Shown piece after piece: positions 7,493-16,493 of a stretch of 43,862 nucleotides of DNA (its first letter is position 1; every line of letters begins with the position of its first letter). The translations under genes were made by a program, and so were the position numbers. This stretch comes from Shewanella xiamenensis (GTDB lineage: Bacteria > Pseudomonadota > Gammaproteobacteria > Enterobacterales > Shewanellaceae): positions 1 to 43,862 of the forward strand of contig NZ_BMOP01000032.1 in NCBI RefSeq assembly GCF_014647135.1, in the 5' to 3' direction. The notes under the pieces are model-generated. The model had not been told where the DNA came from. It was given only the letters and a program-made list of their open reading frames with translations, and made no database searches.

Positions 7493-10400
7493 TTACTCAT
7501 CCCGCACGCACATACCTTTTGATGATTTCACATAAGGCGCAAGAATAGGCATCATCCCTTTCATCACTTGTAATGGCAGCGCCGAGGTAAAACTAAAATC
7601 ATCGGACTTACTGCCCGGCACAAAGGCAGTTAAGGTGCCGAAGTAGTTATCACCTAAGTAAAACACAAAAGTCGCAGTACGGTTCATCGCCGTGGTAGCG
7701 ACTTTTCGGCCCTGCTGCATCTGGGTCACAATACGGTTGTCGCCCGTACCCGTTTTACCGCCAATGGCCAGCATCTCGCCGTTATCATCGGTAAAGATAC
7801 CCTTAAGACGTCGTGCAGTACCGTTTTGAACGACATTTGCCAACGCCGCCTTTAACGCCTGGGCGACTTCATGACGCATCACTCGTTCGCCTTGGGTATT
7901 TTGGTTTTCGAGCCGTACTTCATAGGGCGTACCTTCAGCAAAGTGCAATTGATTAATCCGTACCGTCGGTAAACGATAACCATCGTTTTGAATAATCCCC
8001 ATTAATTCCGCTAAAGCAGCAGGTCTGTCGCCCGAGCTGCCGAGCGCCGAACCTAAAGAAGGCACCATAGATTCAAAGGGATAGCCTAAACGCGCCCAAC
8101 GCTGATGAATATCAAGGAAAGCTTCAACCTCCAGCATTACTTGTACACGCACATCCCGCGCGTTTTTGTGCCGAGTTCTAAACAGCCAGCGATAGACTTC
8201 CTGACGCTCATCTTTACTGGCCTCTTTCACATCGTTGAGGTTAGCTTCAGGATGTTGATTCAAATAATCGAGTACCCAGAGTTCAAGCGGATGCACCCGC
8301 GCGATATAGCCTTGATCTGGGAGGTTATATTTTTCGGGGCCGTACTTGTTATATAGCTCTTTGATGCGCTTATCGGTGTAACTATTTTGTGGTAGCCGCT
8401 GCTGTAAAAAGGCCTTAAAGGCGACGATAGACTCATTAGGCTGCAAATAACGATAAGCCGCAGTGAGTTGTTGTTCAGCTTGGGTTTGACCATCGAAAAA
8501 CAGTTCTAAACGCTCATTGGGTGCCACTTTCTTATATTTACGGTAGAACTTAGTCACGAAGGTATTGCCTTCACGATCAGCAAATACCCGCAGATATTCC
8601 TCTCGGCGCGGATCCTTATCATTGCGCAGTAAGCGCGCCATATTGCCTTCGTTTTGCATGCTGCTGCTGTAGTTGACAATGTCACGCATTAAACGCACGA
8701 AGGGCAAGTTGATCGAGTCTTGCAGTGCTTGATACATGGTCGGAATCTTAAGATCTTCCGTTTTCTTAAAGTTATTAAATACATGCAAACCACCGCCAGT
8801 GAAGAACTGCTCATTAGGCGAGGCGGAATATTCCCGTTGCAGCGCAGCATCGAGCATACGATCAAGGCGCCTATCGGGATTGACAATCAAATAGTCAATC
8901 GCCCAGCGCGTGAGATGATCGCGAGGTTCAATCACAATCGACTCCAACTCAATGCCGTGTTTTTTCGAATACTTATCGTGAATTTCAGCAATGATCTCAA
9001 GGTAAGTCGCGAGCACCCTAAGCTTTGCCGTCGATCCGAGCTCCAACTTACTACCTTCGTTAATATCGAAAGGTTGGTCAGTACTGTCTGTTTGTACCCG
9101 TACACGATTGGCCGTGGCGGTTTTTTCATACAGCGTAAAACTGTAGAGTACGTTTTGCAGTTGGCTAGGTTCGAGTAAACGCTCACCTAAAAGTCCGACT
9201 TTTTCAGCCGTTGAAGTTTGCCCAAGGCTGCGTAAGTAGTTACTTACTTGCTGTTGTAACTCACTGTGTAGACTACTATTCACGGTTAAATCGAGTCGGT
9301 CCAAATCATATAAGCCGACATTCAACATACCCGCTGTACGAATACGGATAGTGTTAACGCCCTTGTCTGCGCCCGATTGGGTATTACGCTGAGGTTTAGC
9401 GACTTTAAACTGTAATTTTTGTCCTAGTGCGGCATCCCTGAGTTTACGGTCAATCAGATAATATTGGCCGAGTAAACGGATATGGCTATCAACTAGATTC
9501 TCTAAATCTTCATGTCCCTGTAATAGGTAATAGGATGGACGACGCTGAGCAATCATCAGTGCCACCACCTGGCGAAACACTTGGCCACGTTTGGCTGTAT
9601 TAGCTTTAATTTGGGGGGAAGACAACAGTTGGTTTGCTGTATCGAAATCTGTACCAAACCAAGCCCATAGGCCGTCACCTATGCCATGCACTTCACCATG
9701 GTTAGGGGCTGAGGATAAAGGCACTGTGTTTAAGTAATCTTGGATGATACGTTTACGGGCAGGTTCAGTGATTTCTCCCTGTTGGTACACTCGCACTGTT
9801 GCTGAGGCTATTTGCAGCAATTTATCCTTGATACTTAAAGTTAATCCCTGAGAAGAATGGCGGAACTTCTCAATTTGCGTCGCCAGTGTACTGCCACCCG
9901 CAGTTGAGACATTCATCCCCACCATTTCAGCGATTTGGCTCATCCCCGCCACAATAAAACGTGGCCAATCAATCACCGGATTTAGTTTTGGCTCTGTGGT
10001 CCACAACTCGCGGTTTTCAATAAACAGCAAAGTATTGACGATTTCATTAGGGATTTTATCGTCATCCTGATACACACGTTTTGGATAAGTGAACTCGTAG
10101 AGATCGGTATTGCGACAGTCAAGCAAAGTCAAACCCGATTGTGCTTTCTCATGGTAAGGCGGGAAAAAGCCTATCTGGGCGTATTCCTGCAACGCAGGAG
10201 AAAACTCAACCTGCTGTGTCACTTGGAAATTACGTTGCAATAAGCGATCAATATATTGTGGCAACTTACTGTAGCCATGACGCTCATCGAAGGGGCCATA
10301 ACTTGGATAGATAATCGACTGAGTAGGCTCGTTTTTCAGCTCATAGGTCAGAGTTTTAGCGTATTGGTGAATATACTTAGACTGGTAATAAGAGGTTTTG

Positions 10401-10564
10401 ACCTCCTGACCAATCAAAATCGCTAAACAAAAAACCAGAATAAATAATAGAAACCAAGCACGCCCTTTAGATCTAGGCTTACGCTCACGCTTTGCCTTAG
10501 GCTCGGGTTGTGGCGGACGAGGACGATAGTTTTCAAATTGCATTTCTTGCGTAGAATTAGGCAA
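7493..10564 (-). CDS. large bifunctional penicillin-binding protein (GT51 transglycosylase + transpeptidase)
   Basis: A class A-like peptidoglycan synthase that should polymerise lipid II and cross-link peptides outside the inner membrane. The 1023-aa protein begins with a Pro/Lys/Arg-rich cytoplasmic tail and one membrane helix (about 36-52). The GT51 part has the catalytic-Glu region IENRELW (Glu183 is the likely residue) and GGSTLATQIEKFRHS (about 223-237). The transpeptidase motifs are all present: STAK in ELGSTAK, SIN in ALQDSINLPF, and KTG at about 937 in GGKTGTG. It is longer than ordinary PBP1a/1b, with an extended middle section. The TTG at 10564 is preferred because GGAG lies five bases upstream. 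An ATG at 10543 would give a slightly shorter protein with a weak ribosome site. Confidence 0.85.
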   Translation of the reverse strand: MPNSTQEMQFENYRPRPPQPEPKAKRERKPRSKGRAWFLLFILVFCLAILIGQEVKTSYYQSKYIHQYAKTLTYELKNEPTQSIIYPSYGPFDERHGYSKLPQYIDRLLQRNFQVTQQVEFSPALQEYAQIGFFPPYHEKAQSGLTLLDCRNTDLYEFTYPKRVYQDDDKIPNEIVNTLLFIENRELWTTEPKLNPVIDWPRFIVAGMSQIAEMVGMNVSTAGGSTLATQIEKFRHSSQGLTLSIKDKLLQIASATVRVYQQGEITEPARKRIIQDYLNTVPLSSAPNHGEVHGIGDGLWAWFGTDFDTANQLLSSPQIKANTAKRGQVFRQVVALMIAQRRPSYYLLQGHEDLENLVDSHIRLLGQYYLIDRKLRDAALGQKLQFKVAKPQRNTQSGADKGVNTIRIRTAGMLNVGLYDLDRLDLTVNSSLHSELQQQVSNYLRSLGQTSTAEKVGLLGERLLEPSQLQNVLYSFTLYEKTATANRVRVQTDSTDQPFDINEGSKLELGSTAKLRVLATYLEIIAEIHDKYSKKHGIELESIVIEPRDHLTRWAIDYLIVNPDRRLDRMLDAALQREYSASPNEQFFTGGGLHVFNNFKKTEDLKIPTMYQALQDSINLPFVRLMRDIVNYSSSMQNEGNMARLLRNDKDPRREEYLRVFADREGNTFVTKFYRKYKKVAPNERLELFFDGQTQAEQQLTAAYRYLQPNESIVAFKAFLQQRLPQNSYTDKRIKELYNKYGPEKYNLPDQGYIARVHPLELWVLDYLNQHPEANLNDVKEASKDERQEVYRWLFRTRHKNARDVRVQVMLEVEAFLDIHQRWARLGYPFESMVPSLGSALGSSGDRPAALAELMGIIQNDGYRLPTVRINQLHFAEGTPYEVRLENQNTQGERVMRHEVAQALKAALANVVQNGTARRLKGIFTDDNGEMLAIGGKTGTGDNRIVTQMQQGRKVATTAMNRTATFVFYLGDNYFGTLTAFVPGSKSDDFSFTSALPLQVMKGMMPILAPYVKSSKGMCVRDE

Positions 10565-10678
10565 AACGGCTCCAAAAAATCACTTAACACATCCTTTCTA
10601 CGTGGGATTTTTCCCAACTTATGCTTAATACATCAACATGAAGTACAACGGCAAAACTCACACTTATGCTTATCTGAG

Positions 10679-10695
10679 TGTATCGCCGCGATACA
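10679..10695. other. hyphenated palindrome upstream of the PBP gene
   Basis: TGTATCG and CGATACA are perfect 7-bp arms around CCG, about 115 bp upstream of the PBP start. It could be an operator or a leader hairpin. No family is assigned. Confidence 0.4.
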
Positions 10696-10797
10696 TTCTT
10701 ATTACCTTGCTCGAACAAGATCTAACTGCTCTTGGATGATGGATTATATGTGTTATATCTCACCATATTTTAATGACTTGGCAGCAAGCCTCAAAGT

Positions 10798-10838
10798 GGT
10801 TAGCACAAAAATTCTTATATTTTGGTTAAGTGCTAACC
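10798..10838. other. long inverted repeat just after tdk
   Basis: GGTTAGCAC (10798-10806) and GTGCTAACC (10830-10838) are perfect inverted arms around an AT-rich 23-nt centre, about 10 bp beyond the tdk stop. No U tract follows on the minus strand, so it may be an mRNA 3' stabiliser, a weak terminator or a protein site. Confidence 0.5.
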
Positions 10839-10847
10839 GAGCTTAGG

Positions 10848-11426
10848 TTAATCCCAAATAAACTCACGAAAATGTTTACGGCATACCGATTCGTAACTTT
10901 CATTACCGCCAATTGCGACCTGCTCACCTTCGCGCATGACTTTTCCTTCACCATCTAGCCGCACCACCATATTCGCTTTGCGACCACAGTGACAAATGGT
11001 TTTTAGCTCAATTAATTTATCTGCCCAAGCTAATAAATAATGACTACCACTAAAAAGCTCACCTTGAAAGTCAGTCCTCAATCCATAGCACAATACAGGG
11101 ATATCTATATTATCAACAATGTATGTAAGTTGTTTGACTTGTTCTTTAGTTAAAAACTGGCATTCGTCTACCAACACACAACTCAGATGATTCACTTGAT
11201 GGGCAGCGGTAATCATTTCAATCAAGTTGTCATCACGGCTAAAAACCTGCGCCTCGGTCTCAATACCAATCCGCGAAGCTACTTTGCCCTTACCGTATCG
11301 ATCATCGATAGAAGCCGTCATCACTAACGTATTCATACCGCGCTCACGGTAGTTATAGGAAGATTGTAATAAAGAGGTAGATTTACCCGCATTCATTGCT
11401 GAATAGTAAAAGTACAATTGCGCCAA
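10848..11426 (-). CDS. tdk: thymidine kinase
   Basis: Phosphorylates thymidine (and deoxyuridine) with ATP to give dTMP in the salvage pathway, in the cytoplasm. The frame can be extended to a TTG at 11444, but I start at the TTG at 11426. That gives MAQLYFYYSAMNAGKS, the same N-terminus as E. coli Tdk, and has AAGGGA six bases upstream. The resulting 192 aa is normal for the family. Visible motifs are the P-loop SAMNAGKS at 9-16, the LVDECQFL segment around the catalytic acid, and zinc-ribbon cysteines in CHCGRKA and the C-terminal CRKHF. It is transcribed towards the PBP gene, 280 bp away. Confidence 0.95.
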   Translation of the reverse strand: MAQLYFYYSAMNAGKSTSLLQSSYNYRERGMNTLVMTASIDDRYGKGKVASRIGIETEAQVFSRDDNLIEMITAAHQVNHLSCVLVDECQFLTKEQVKQLTYIVDNIDIPVLCYGLRTDFQGELFSGSHYLLAWADKLIELKTICHCGRKANMVVRLDGEGKVMREGEQVAIGGNESYESVCRKHFREFIWD

Positions 11427-11964
11427 AATGAATCCCTTTTTCAAACTGATTGATCATATCTCTGTCACCAGAGTTTATGCCGCTTAGTTTAGCATTGCGC
11501 TTGACCCTAGCACACTAGGCCTTTCTCAGCTTTTATACTGAAATCTCAATCTAAATATCTAGAATGGATATTTTAGTGATTTCATGGTCAATCAACTTTG
11601 AAAATCATTGTTCGTATTTCTGTTCAACGCTCAACATATGGAAACAGATAAAGCCATAAAAGCGCAATTGTTACAACAACCTTAATTTAACCTTAAATAT
11701 TGTTTTAATTAAGAAAAATCACATTAACAAAAGTTTAGAAATGCGATCTACCTCCAAAGTTATAGTCCTAAATGCGGTTTGGTTCAAAAAACAAACATAT
11801 CAATAACAGTAATATTTCATCCGAGACCAAAAGTACTCAATTTAAAAAATAAAAGTATTCGATGCTTGCAAATGAAATCAGCGGTTCAAAGCACTAATCT
11901 CCCCTGCAAACGTTAGTGCTGCAATCCGTGCCTTTAAATGCGTATTGGATTAATGGAGATTATG
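11427..11964. other. intergenic region between tdk and the multiheme cytochrome
   Basis: An AT-rich divergent promoter region with no convincing gene. It holds an imperfect hairpin near 11550-11580, a weak CRP-like match at 11742-11757 (TGCGA-N6-TCCAA), and near the cytochrome start an 8-bp inverted repeat (11890-11897 with 11913-11920) that carries a sequence complementary to the cytochrome ribosome binding site. Confidence 0.6.
11890..11962 (+). promoter_or_regulatory. candidate translational control leader of the cytochrome gene
   Basis: AGCACTAA (11890-11897) can pair with TTAGTGCT (11913-11920). Overlapping this, TAATCTCC (11895-11902) is an exact complement of GGAGATTA (11955-11962), which contains the Shine-Dalgarno sequence and the A of an ATG. 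The two pairings share bases 11895-11897 and compete, so the leader could switch between an open and a masked ribosome site. This is inferred from base pairing alone; the transcription start is unknown. Confidence 0.4.
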
Positions 11965-14079
11965 ATGAGAATATTCACCTCTAAAAAACTGGCATACGTT
12001 GTCGCCTTAGCACTTACCGGTGCTCTCGTAGGTTGCGGCAGTGATGGTAAAGATGGTGTAGATGGCGCGCCAGGCACTCCGGGGACACCTGGCACACCGG
12101 GAACACCGGGTGAACCTTGGGTTCCACCACCAGTCACGAGTTCAACAGTCACCAATGTAAAAGTACTGAACTATAGCTTTGGTGAAGGCAATATCACCTA
12201 TGAATTTAAGATCACTGACGAAAATGGCAACTTAATCAATGGACTGAAAAATGCTGAAGCCAAAGTTGCAGCATTAACCGATAAAGGCTTTATCAATAAT
12301 AGAAATGAAGCCGACAAAACCGACGCAAGTGGCAATCCTGTCAAAGATAACGTCAATATCGGTGGCGCTGCAACTCAAGCAACTGAGGGCGCTTTGCTCA
12401 CTTCATTAGGCGATGGTCACTATAGCTTTAAAGCCCCAATGAAAGGTGTTAACGCTGGTACCGAAGGTATTGTATGGCTCAGAGTCGGCGGTAATGCTGA
12501 AACTGGCATTGCTCGCTCAGCACCGCTGGTGGTGAACAAGCCAGAGGGAACTCATTCAACCACGACCGATAGTTGCTATTCCTGTCACGTAGACTATTCA
12601 ACAAGCCCACGTCGTCACGCTAGTTATGTAGCAACCGGTATGGACAGCGAAGTTACCTTTGTTGAAGGCTGTTTAGTCTGTCACGGCTCAGTTAGCTTTG
12701 CAGCAAAAAATGCCGAAGGCTTCTCTATCGGCGGTTACGCCACCAATACACTGTCTAAAATTGGCCACATTAATCACCAGAAATTCACTAAAGATTTCAG
12801 CGTGATGAACTGTACTTCTTGCCACGTTGAAGCGCCAACCAATATCAGCGTTTCAGGCCCTGGTTGTATCGACTGCCACAACACTGGCGGCGTACCAGGT
12901 GCGATTGTGCCAAGTAACGGTGCCGATGTGCGCCCAATGCATGAAGGCAAAGAAGGCATTACCGAGCGTCAAGCTATCCGTGCTAAGTACCAAGTAACAC
13001 TCTCAACCCCCGTAAAAGTGGATGATATTTCCACCTTAACCGACCACTATGCGCCCGATGGCTCAAGCGTAGCGAAAGCAGAACCCGGTTGGTGTACCAC
13101 CATCACAGTGAAAGACACTGACGGCAACATCTTTAGCATTAAAGATAACTTCAACTACTCAGATCCTCTGGTATTTGATGCCAAGAAGCCGATTGTCTAC
13201 GCTGGTGCCTATCTGCATGCTTATGACAACAACACCTTAGTAGGCCGTCCAGGTGACCGTACTAAGTACTACTATGGTTACAACACCGATGGTACTAAGA
13301 ATATCTGTCACCTACTAACTAATATCAGCGCAGTAAACGCTAACTATGCCTACTCTGCACGGGTCACCTTCAGCACCGCAGGTTGGATGGAGTACGACGG
13401 TAACCAACGCTATCAAAGCAATGGCAGCCTCAGAGCCAATGGCTATGACGGCTCAATGGGGGTCTCGTTCACCGCATACTCTGATGTAGTCGATCCTGCG
13501 ACAGCAACCAAAGTATCCGCCTTTGAACGTCGCACCGTAGTCAGTGATAACAGCTGTACTACTTGCCACAATGATGCCACCGCATTCCACAAAAATGGCG
13601 CATTTGACGAAGGCGGTAAGGCTTGCGTAGCTTGCCATGATAACGGTATGGCACGGACTTCGGCCACTCTGGGTGCTGGTTTTGGTCCTATGGTGCACAG
13701 CTGGCACTGGGGCAACGGTGCGAATGTCGGTGAGATGAAGGCCGATGGCACTCAAGCGAAAACCGCTAACGGTGCAGGTGCAATCAACCCAGTCACAAGC
13801 TGTGTTGCCTGTCACGAAACCGCGATTGATTTAAACAAAATACCAAACCAATACATCCTTGAACCTGGTAGCAAAATGACCAGCCCTGTCACCGCTAACT
13901 GCTATGCTTGCCACACAGGCGATGCAGTCAAAGCTCACATGGCTAGCAATGGTGGCGAGATCAGCGTTCCTGCCGTAGGTGATTGGTTCAAACAACCAAC
14001 AGGAGAAGCATGTGCTGTTTGCCATAACACAGGTAGCAGCTCAGGTATCGACAAATACCACAACTTCACCCGTAAATAG
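11965..14079 (+). CDS. OmcA/MtrC-family outer-membrane multiheme c-type cytochrome (lipoprotein)
   Basis: A surface cytochrome of the kind that passes electrons from the periplasm to external metals, flavins or electrodes. The ATG at 11965 has GGAG six bases upstream. Upstream in-frame ATGs at 11938 and 11953 are less well placed. The 704-aa protein has a lipobox LVGC, a short collagen-like stretch of GTP repeats (about residues 31-50), and nine CXXCH sites: 12574, 12670, 12811, 12865, then 13555, 13624, 13801, 13900 and 14011. That is four in the first heme domain and five in the second, separated by a beta-rich domain with two extra cysteines. Characterised decaheme relatives have ten. It lies outside any mtr cluster in this window. 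A strong terminator follows. Confidence 0.9.
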   Translation: MRIFTSKKLAYVVALALTGALVGCGSDGKDGVDGAPGTPGTPGTPGTPGEPWVPPPVTSSTVTNVKVLNYSFGEGNITYEFKITDENGNLINGLKNAEAKVAALTDKGFINNRNEADKTDASGNPVKDNVNIGGAATQATEGALLTSLGDGHYSFKAPMKGVNAGTEGIVWLRVGGNAETGIARSAPLVVNKPEGTHSTTTDSCYSCHVDYSTSPRRHASYVATGMDSEVTFVEGCLVCHGSVSFAAKNAEGFSIGGYATNTLSKIGHINHQKFTKDFSVMNCTSCHVEAPTNISVSGPGCIDCHNTGGVPGAIVPSNGADVRPMHEGKEGITERQAIRAKYQVTLSTPVKVDDISTLTDHYAPDGSSVAKAEPGWCTTITVKDTDGNIFSIKDNFNYSDPLVFDAKKPIVYAGAYLHAYDNNTLVGRPGDRTKYYYGYNTDGTKNICHLLTNISAVNANYAYSARVTFSTAGWMEYDGNQRYQSNGSLRANGYDGSMGVSFTAYSDVVDPATATKVSAFERRTVVSDNSCTTCHNDATAFHKNGAFDEGGKACVACHDNGMARTSATLGAGFGPMVHSWHWGNGANVGEMKADGTQAKTANGAGAINPVTSCVACHETAIDLNKIPNQYILEPGSKMTSPVTANCYACHTGDAVKAHMASNGGEISVPAVGDWFKQPTGEACAVCHNTGSSSGIDKYHNFTRK

Positions 14080-14117
14080 TTAATCGTCCCGCTATTTTCC
14101 CTGCAAGAAAATAGTTC

Positions 14118-14149
14118 AAAGCGCCCCGTAACCTTGGGGCGCTTTTTTT
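14118..14149 (+). terminator. rho-independent terminator of the cytochrome gene
   Basis: AAAGCGCCCC (14118-14127) pairs with GGGGCGCTTT (14136-14145) around GTAACCTT and is followed by a run of T. Confidence 0.92.
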
Positions 14150-14250
14150 GTTTACTTTTACTTACAACTTCACCCCATAGGTTTTCAGTCCTATTTAAGT
14201 TAGTAACGCTAGAGTCACAAAAACTACAATTCTAAGGAAATCACTCAACT

Positions 14251-16401
14251 ATGCGTAAAAGTTTTATTGCCATCGCCATTGGCGCCACACTGATGACCGG
14301 AGCACTCGCAGGCTGTAGCACTCAAGATACAAAAGCTGCAAATGTCACCGCAGTACAAACCCAAAACCCCTTATTCCAAGCCAGTACACTGCAATATCAA
14401 GCACCTGATTTTAGTGTTATTAAAGACGAGCATTTTCAGCCCGCTTTAGAACAAGGTATTAAAGAGCAGTATCAAGAAATTTTAGCGATTGCTAACAATC
14501 CTGCTGCGCCGACCTTTGATAACACAATTGTCGCCATGGAAAAAAGCGGCGCCCTGCTCAACCGTGCATCGAGCGTGTTTTACAACCTCGCAGGTTCGAA
14601 CAGCAATCCAGCCCTGCGTAAAATCCAAGGTGAAATGGCCCCCAAAATGGCTGCTCACTCGGATAACATCAACCTTAATCCTGCACTATTCGCTCGTATT
14701 GAAGCCATCTATAACGACCGCAATAACTTAGGTTTAACGCCTGAAGCGGTACGTTTGGTTGAGGTGTATCACCAGCGCTTTATCATGGCTGGCGCTAAGC
14801 TGACCGATGAGCAAAAAGTGAAGATCCGTGCCTTAAACGAAGAGCAATCGACGCTGACCAACGAGTTCTCTCAACGTTTACTACGCTTAACCAAAGAAAT
14901 CGCTATTGTTGTCGATAGCAAAGAACAACTGGCTGGCCTAAGTGACAGCGAAATCACCTCGGCAGCAAATGATGCCAAGGCAGCAGGCCATGAAGGTAAG
15001 TACTTAATCAATATCACCAACACTACTCGCCAGCCAATACTCGCCTCTTTAGAGAACCGTGAACTGCGCCAGCGCATTTGGGAAGCCTCGGCAAACCGTG
15101 GCTTAACGGGTGAAAACGAGACCGCATCTTTAGTGTCTCGCTTAGCCCAATTACGTGCCGAGCGCGCCGCTCTCTTAGGTTATGAGAACTGGGCTAGCTA
15201 TCGCCTTGCACCGCAAATGGCAAAAACGCCAGAAGCGGTTTACAGCATGTTTGGCTCTATGGTGCCAGCCGTAGTCGCCAACACAGAGAAAGAAGCGGCC
15301 GATATCCAAGCGATGATCAACAAGACCGGTGGCAAGTTTGAGCTCGCACCATGGGACTGGGAGTTTTACGCAGAGAAAGTCCGCCAAGAAAAATACGCTC
15401 TTGATGCCAATAGCATTCGCCCCTACTTCGAATTTAACCGCGTCCTAGAAGACGGCGTGTTCTATACGCTTAAAGAGTTGTATGGCGTGACGTTAAAACC
15501 ACGTCCAGATTTGCCTGTATACCACCCAGATGTGAAAGCCTATGAAATGTTTGATGCCGATGGCTCAAGCATGGCGATTTTCTATGCTGATTACTTTGCC
15601 CGTGAAGGCAAACGCGGTGGCGCATGGATGAGCTCGTTTGTAGGGCAATCCTTCCTCGAAGGTACTAAGCCCGTCGTAGTTAACGTGATGAACATTAAAA
15701 AGGCGCCTGAAGGCCAACCTACCTTCGTCAGCTATAACGAAGTCACCACCATGTTCCATGAAATGGGCCACGGTACCCACGGTATGTTCTCCAAAGTGAC
15801 TTACCCAAGTCTTTCTGGGACTTCGGTATCCCGTGACTTTGTGGAATTTCCATCGACTTTCGAAGAAGATTGGGCGGCCCACCCTAAAGTGTTAGCCAAC
15901 TACGCCAAGCACTACGAAACAGGCAAGCCTATCCCTGATGAGTTACTGCAAAAACTGTTAAAATCCGGCAGTTTTAACCAAGGCTTCGATACGTTAGAGT
16001 ATATGGCTGCGGCGCTAGTGGATATGGAATGGCACTCATTAAGCCCTGATGCACCATTGCAAGATGTAGCGACCTTTGAGGCTAATGCGCTGAAAAAGCA
16101 CGGCTTAAATATCACCGCCGTACCACCACGTTATAAGTCAACTTACTTTGCCCACGCCTTCCCAGGTGGTTACTCAGCAAGTTACTACGCGTATATGTGG
16201 AGTGAAATTTTAGCGGCTGACGCCTTTGCCTATGTGCAAACCCAAGGCGGCCTAAACCGTGAGATCGGCATGAAATATCGTAAGACCATTCGCGAAGTGG
16301 GCAACAGTATTGCGCCAATGGAAGCTTACAAGAACTTCCGCGGCCAAGAGCCTACCACTGAAGGTTTACTCAACCGCCGTGGACTCAATCAGACTCAGTA
16401 A
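14251..16401 (+). CDS. dcp: peptidyl-dipeptidase Dcp-like M3 metallopeptidase (lipoprotein)
   Basis: A zinc metallopeptidase of the thimet oligopeptidase family that removes C-terminal dipeptides from short peptides. The 716-aa protein begins with a lipoprotein signal whose lipobox is LAGC near residues 19-22, so it should be membrane-anchored in the cell envelope, unlike the soluble E. coli Dcp. The M3 zinc site is clear: HEMGHGTHG with His503, Glu504 and His507, followed by the DFVEFPSTFEEDW segment that usually supplies the third ligand. FAHAFPGGYSASYYAYMWSE near the C-terminus is a family signature with the substrate-binding Tyr and His. It is flanked by terminators on both sides and is therefore monocistronic. 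Confidence 0.92.
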   Translation: MRKSFIAIAIGATLMTGALAGCSTQDTKAANVTAVQTQNPLFQASTLQYQAPDFSVIKDEHFQPALEQGIKEQYQEILAIANNPAAPTFDNTIVAMEKSGALLNRASSVFYNLAGSNSNPALRKIQGEMAPKMAAHSDNINLNPALFARIEAIYNDRNNLGLTPEAVRLVEVYHQRFIMAGAKLTDEQKVKIRALNEEQSTLTNEFSQRLLRLTKEIAIVVDSKEQLAGLSDSEITSAANDAKAAGHEGKYLINITNTTRQPILASLENRELRQRIWEASANRGLTGENETASLVSRLAQLRAERAALLGYENWASYRLAPQMAKTPEAVYSMFGSMVPAVVANTEKEAADIQAMINKTGGKFELAPWDWEFYAEKVRQEKYALDANSIRPYFEFNRVLEDGVFYTLKELYGVTLKPRPDLPVYHPDVKAYEMFDADGSSMAIFYADYFAREGKRGGAWMSSFVGQSFLEGTKPVVVNVMNIKKAPEGQPTFVSYNEVTTMFHEMGHGTHGMFSKVTYPSLSGTSVSRDFVEFPSTFEEDWAAHPKVLANYAKHYETGKPIPDELLQKLLKSGSFNQGFDTLEYMAAALVDMEWHSLSPDAPLQDVATFEANALKKHGLNITAVPPRYKSTYFAHAFPGGYSASYYAYMWSEILAADAFAYVQTQGGLNREIGMKYRKTIREVGNSIAPMEAYKNFRGQEPTTEGLLNRRGLNQTQ

Positions 16402-16422
16402 TCTTAGATACTGAGTAGATAA

Positions 16423-16457
16423 AAATCAGCCAGCATAGTTGCTGGCTGATTTGTTTT
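16423..16457. terminator. bidirectional terminator between dcp and nhaC
   Basis: AAATCAGCCAGC (16423-16434) pairs with GCTGGCTGATTT (16441-16452) around ATAGTT. TGTTTT follows on the plus strand and TTTTTATC on the minus strand, serving both convergent genes. Confidence 0.88.
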
Positions 16458-16493
16458 ACATTCTCAATATAAGAGCGAAGTTAAATCACGGAC

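Noticed and set aside
8720..9178. 152-aa plus-strand frame inside the PBP gene
   Set aside because: It lies fully opposite a well-supported coding sequence with all expected motifs, and has no family resemblance.
11742..11757. CRP site controlling the multiheme cytochrome
   Set aside because: TGCGA-N6-TCCAA matches only about seven of ten core bases. Listed in the intergenic description but too weak for a separate call.
13082..13320. Tenth heme site in the cytochrome
   Set aside because: The extra cysteines in GWCTT and NICHLL do not form CXXCH or a recognised longer variant, so they are more likely a disulfide pair.
13453..13815. 120-aa minus-strand frame inside the cytochrome gene
   Set aside because: It is the antisense of heme-binding codons and has no independent support.
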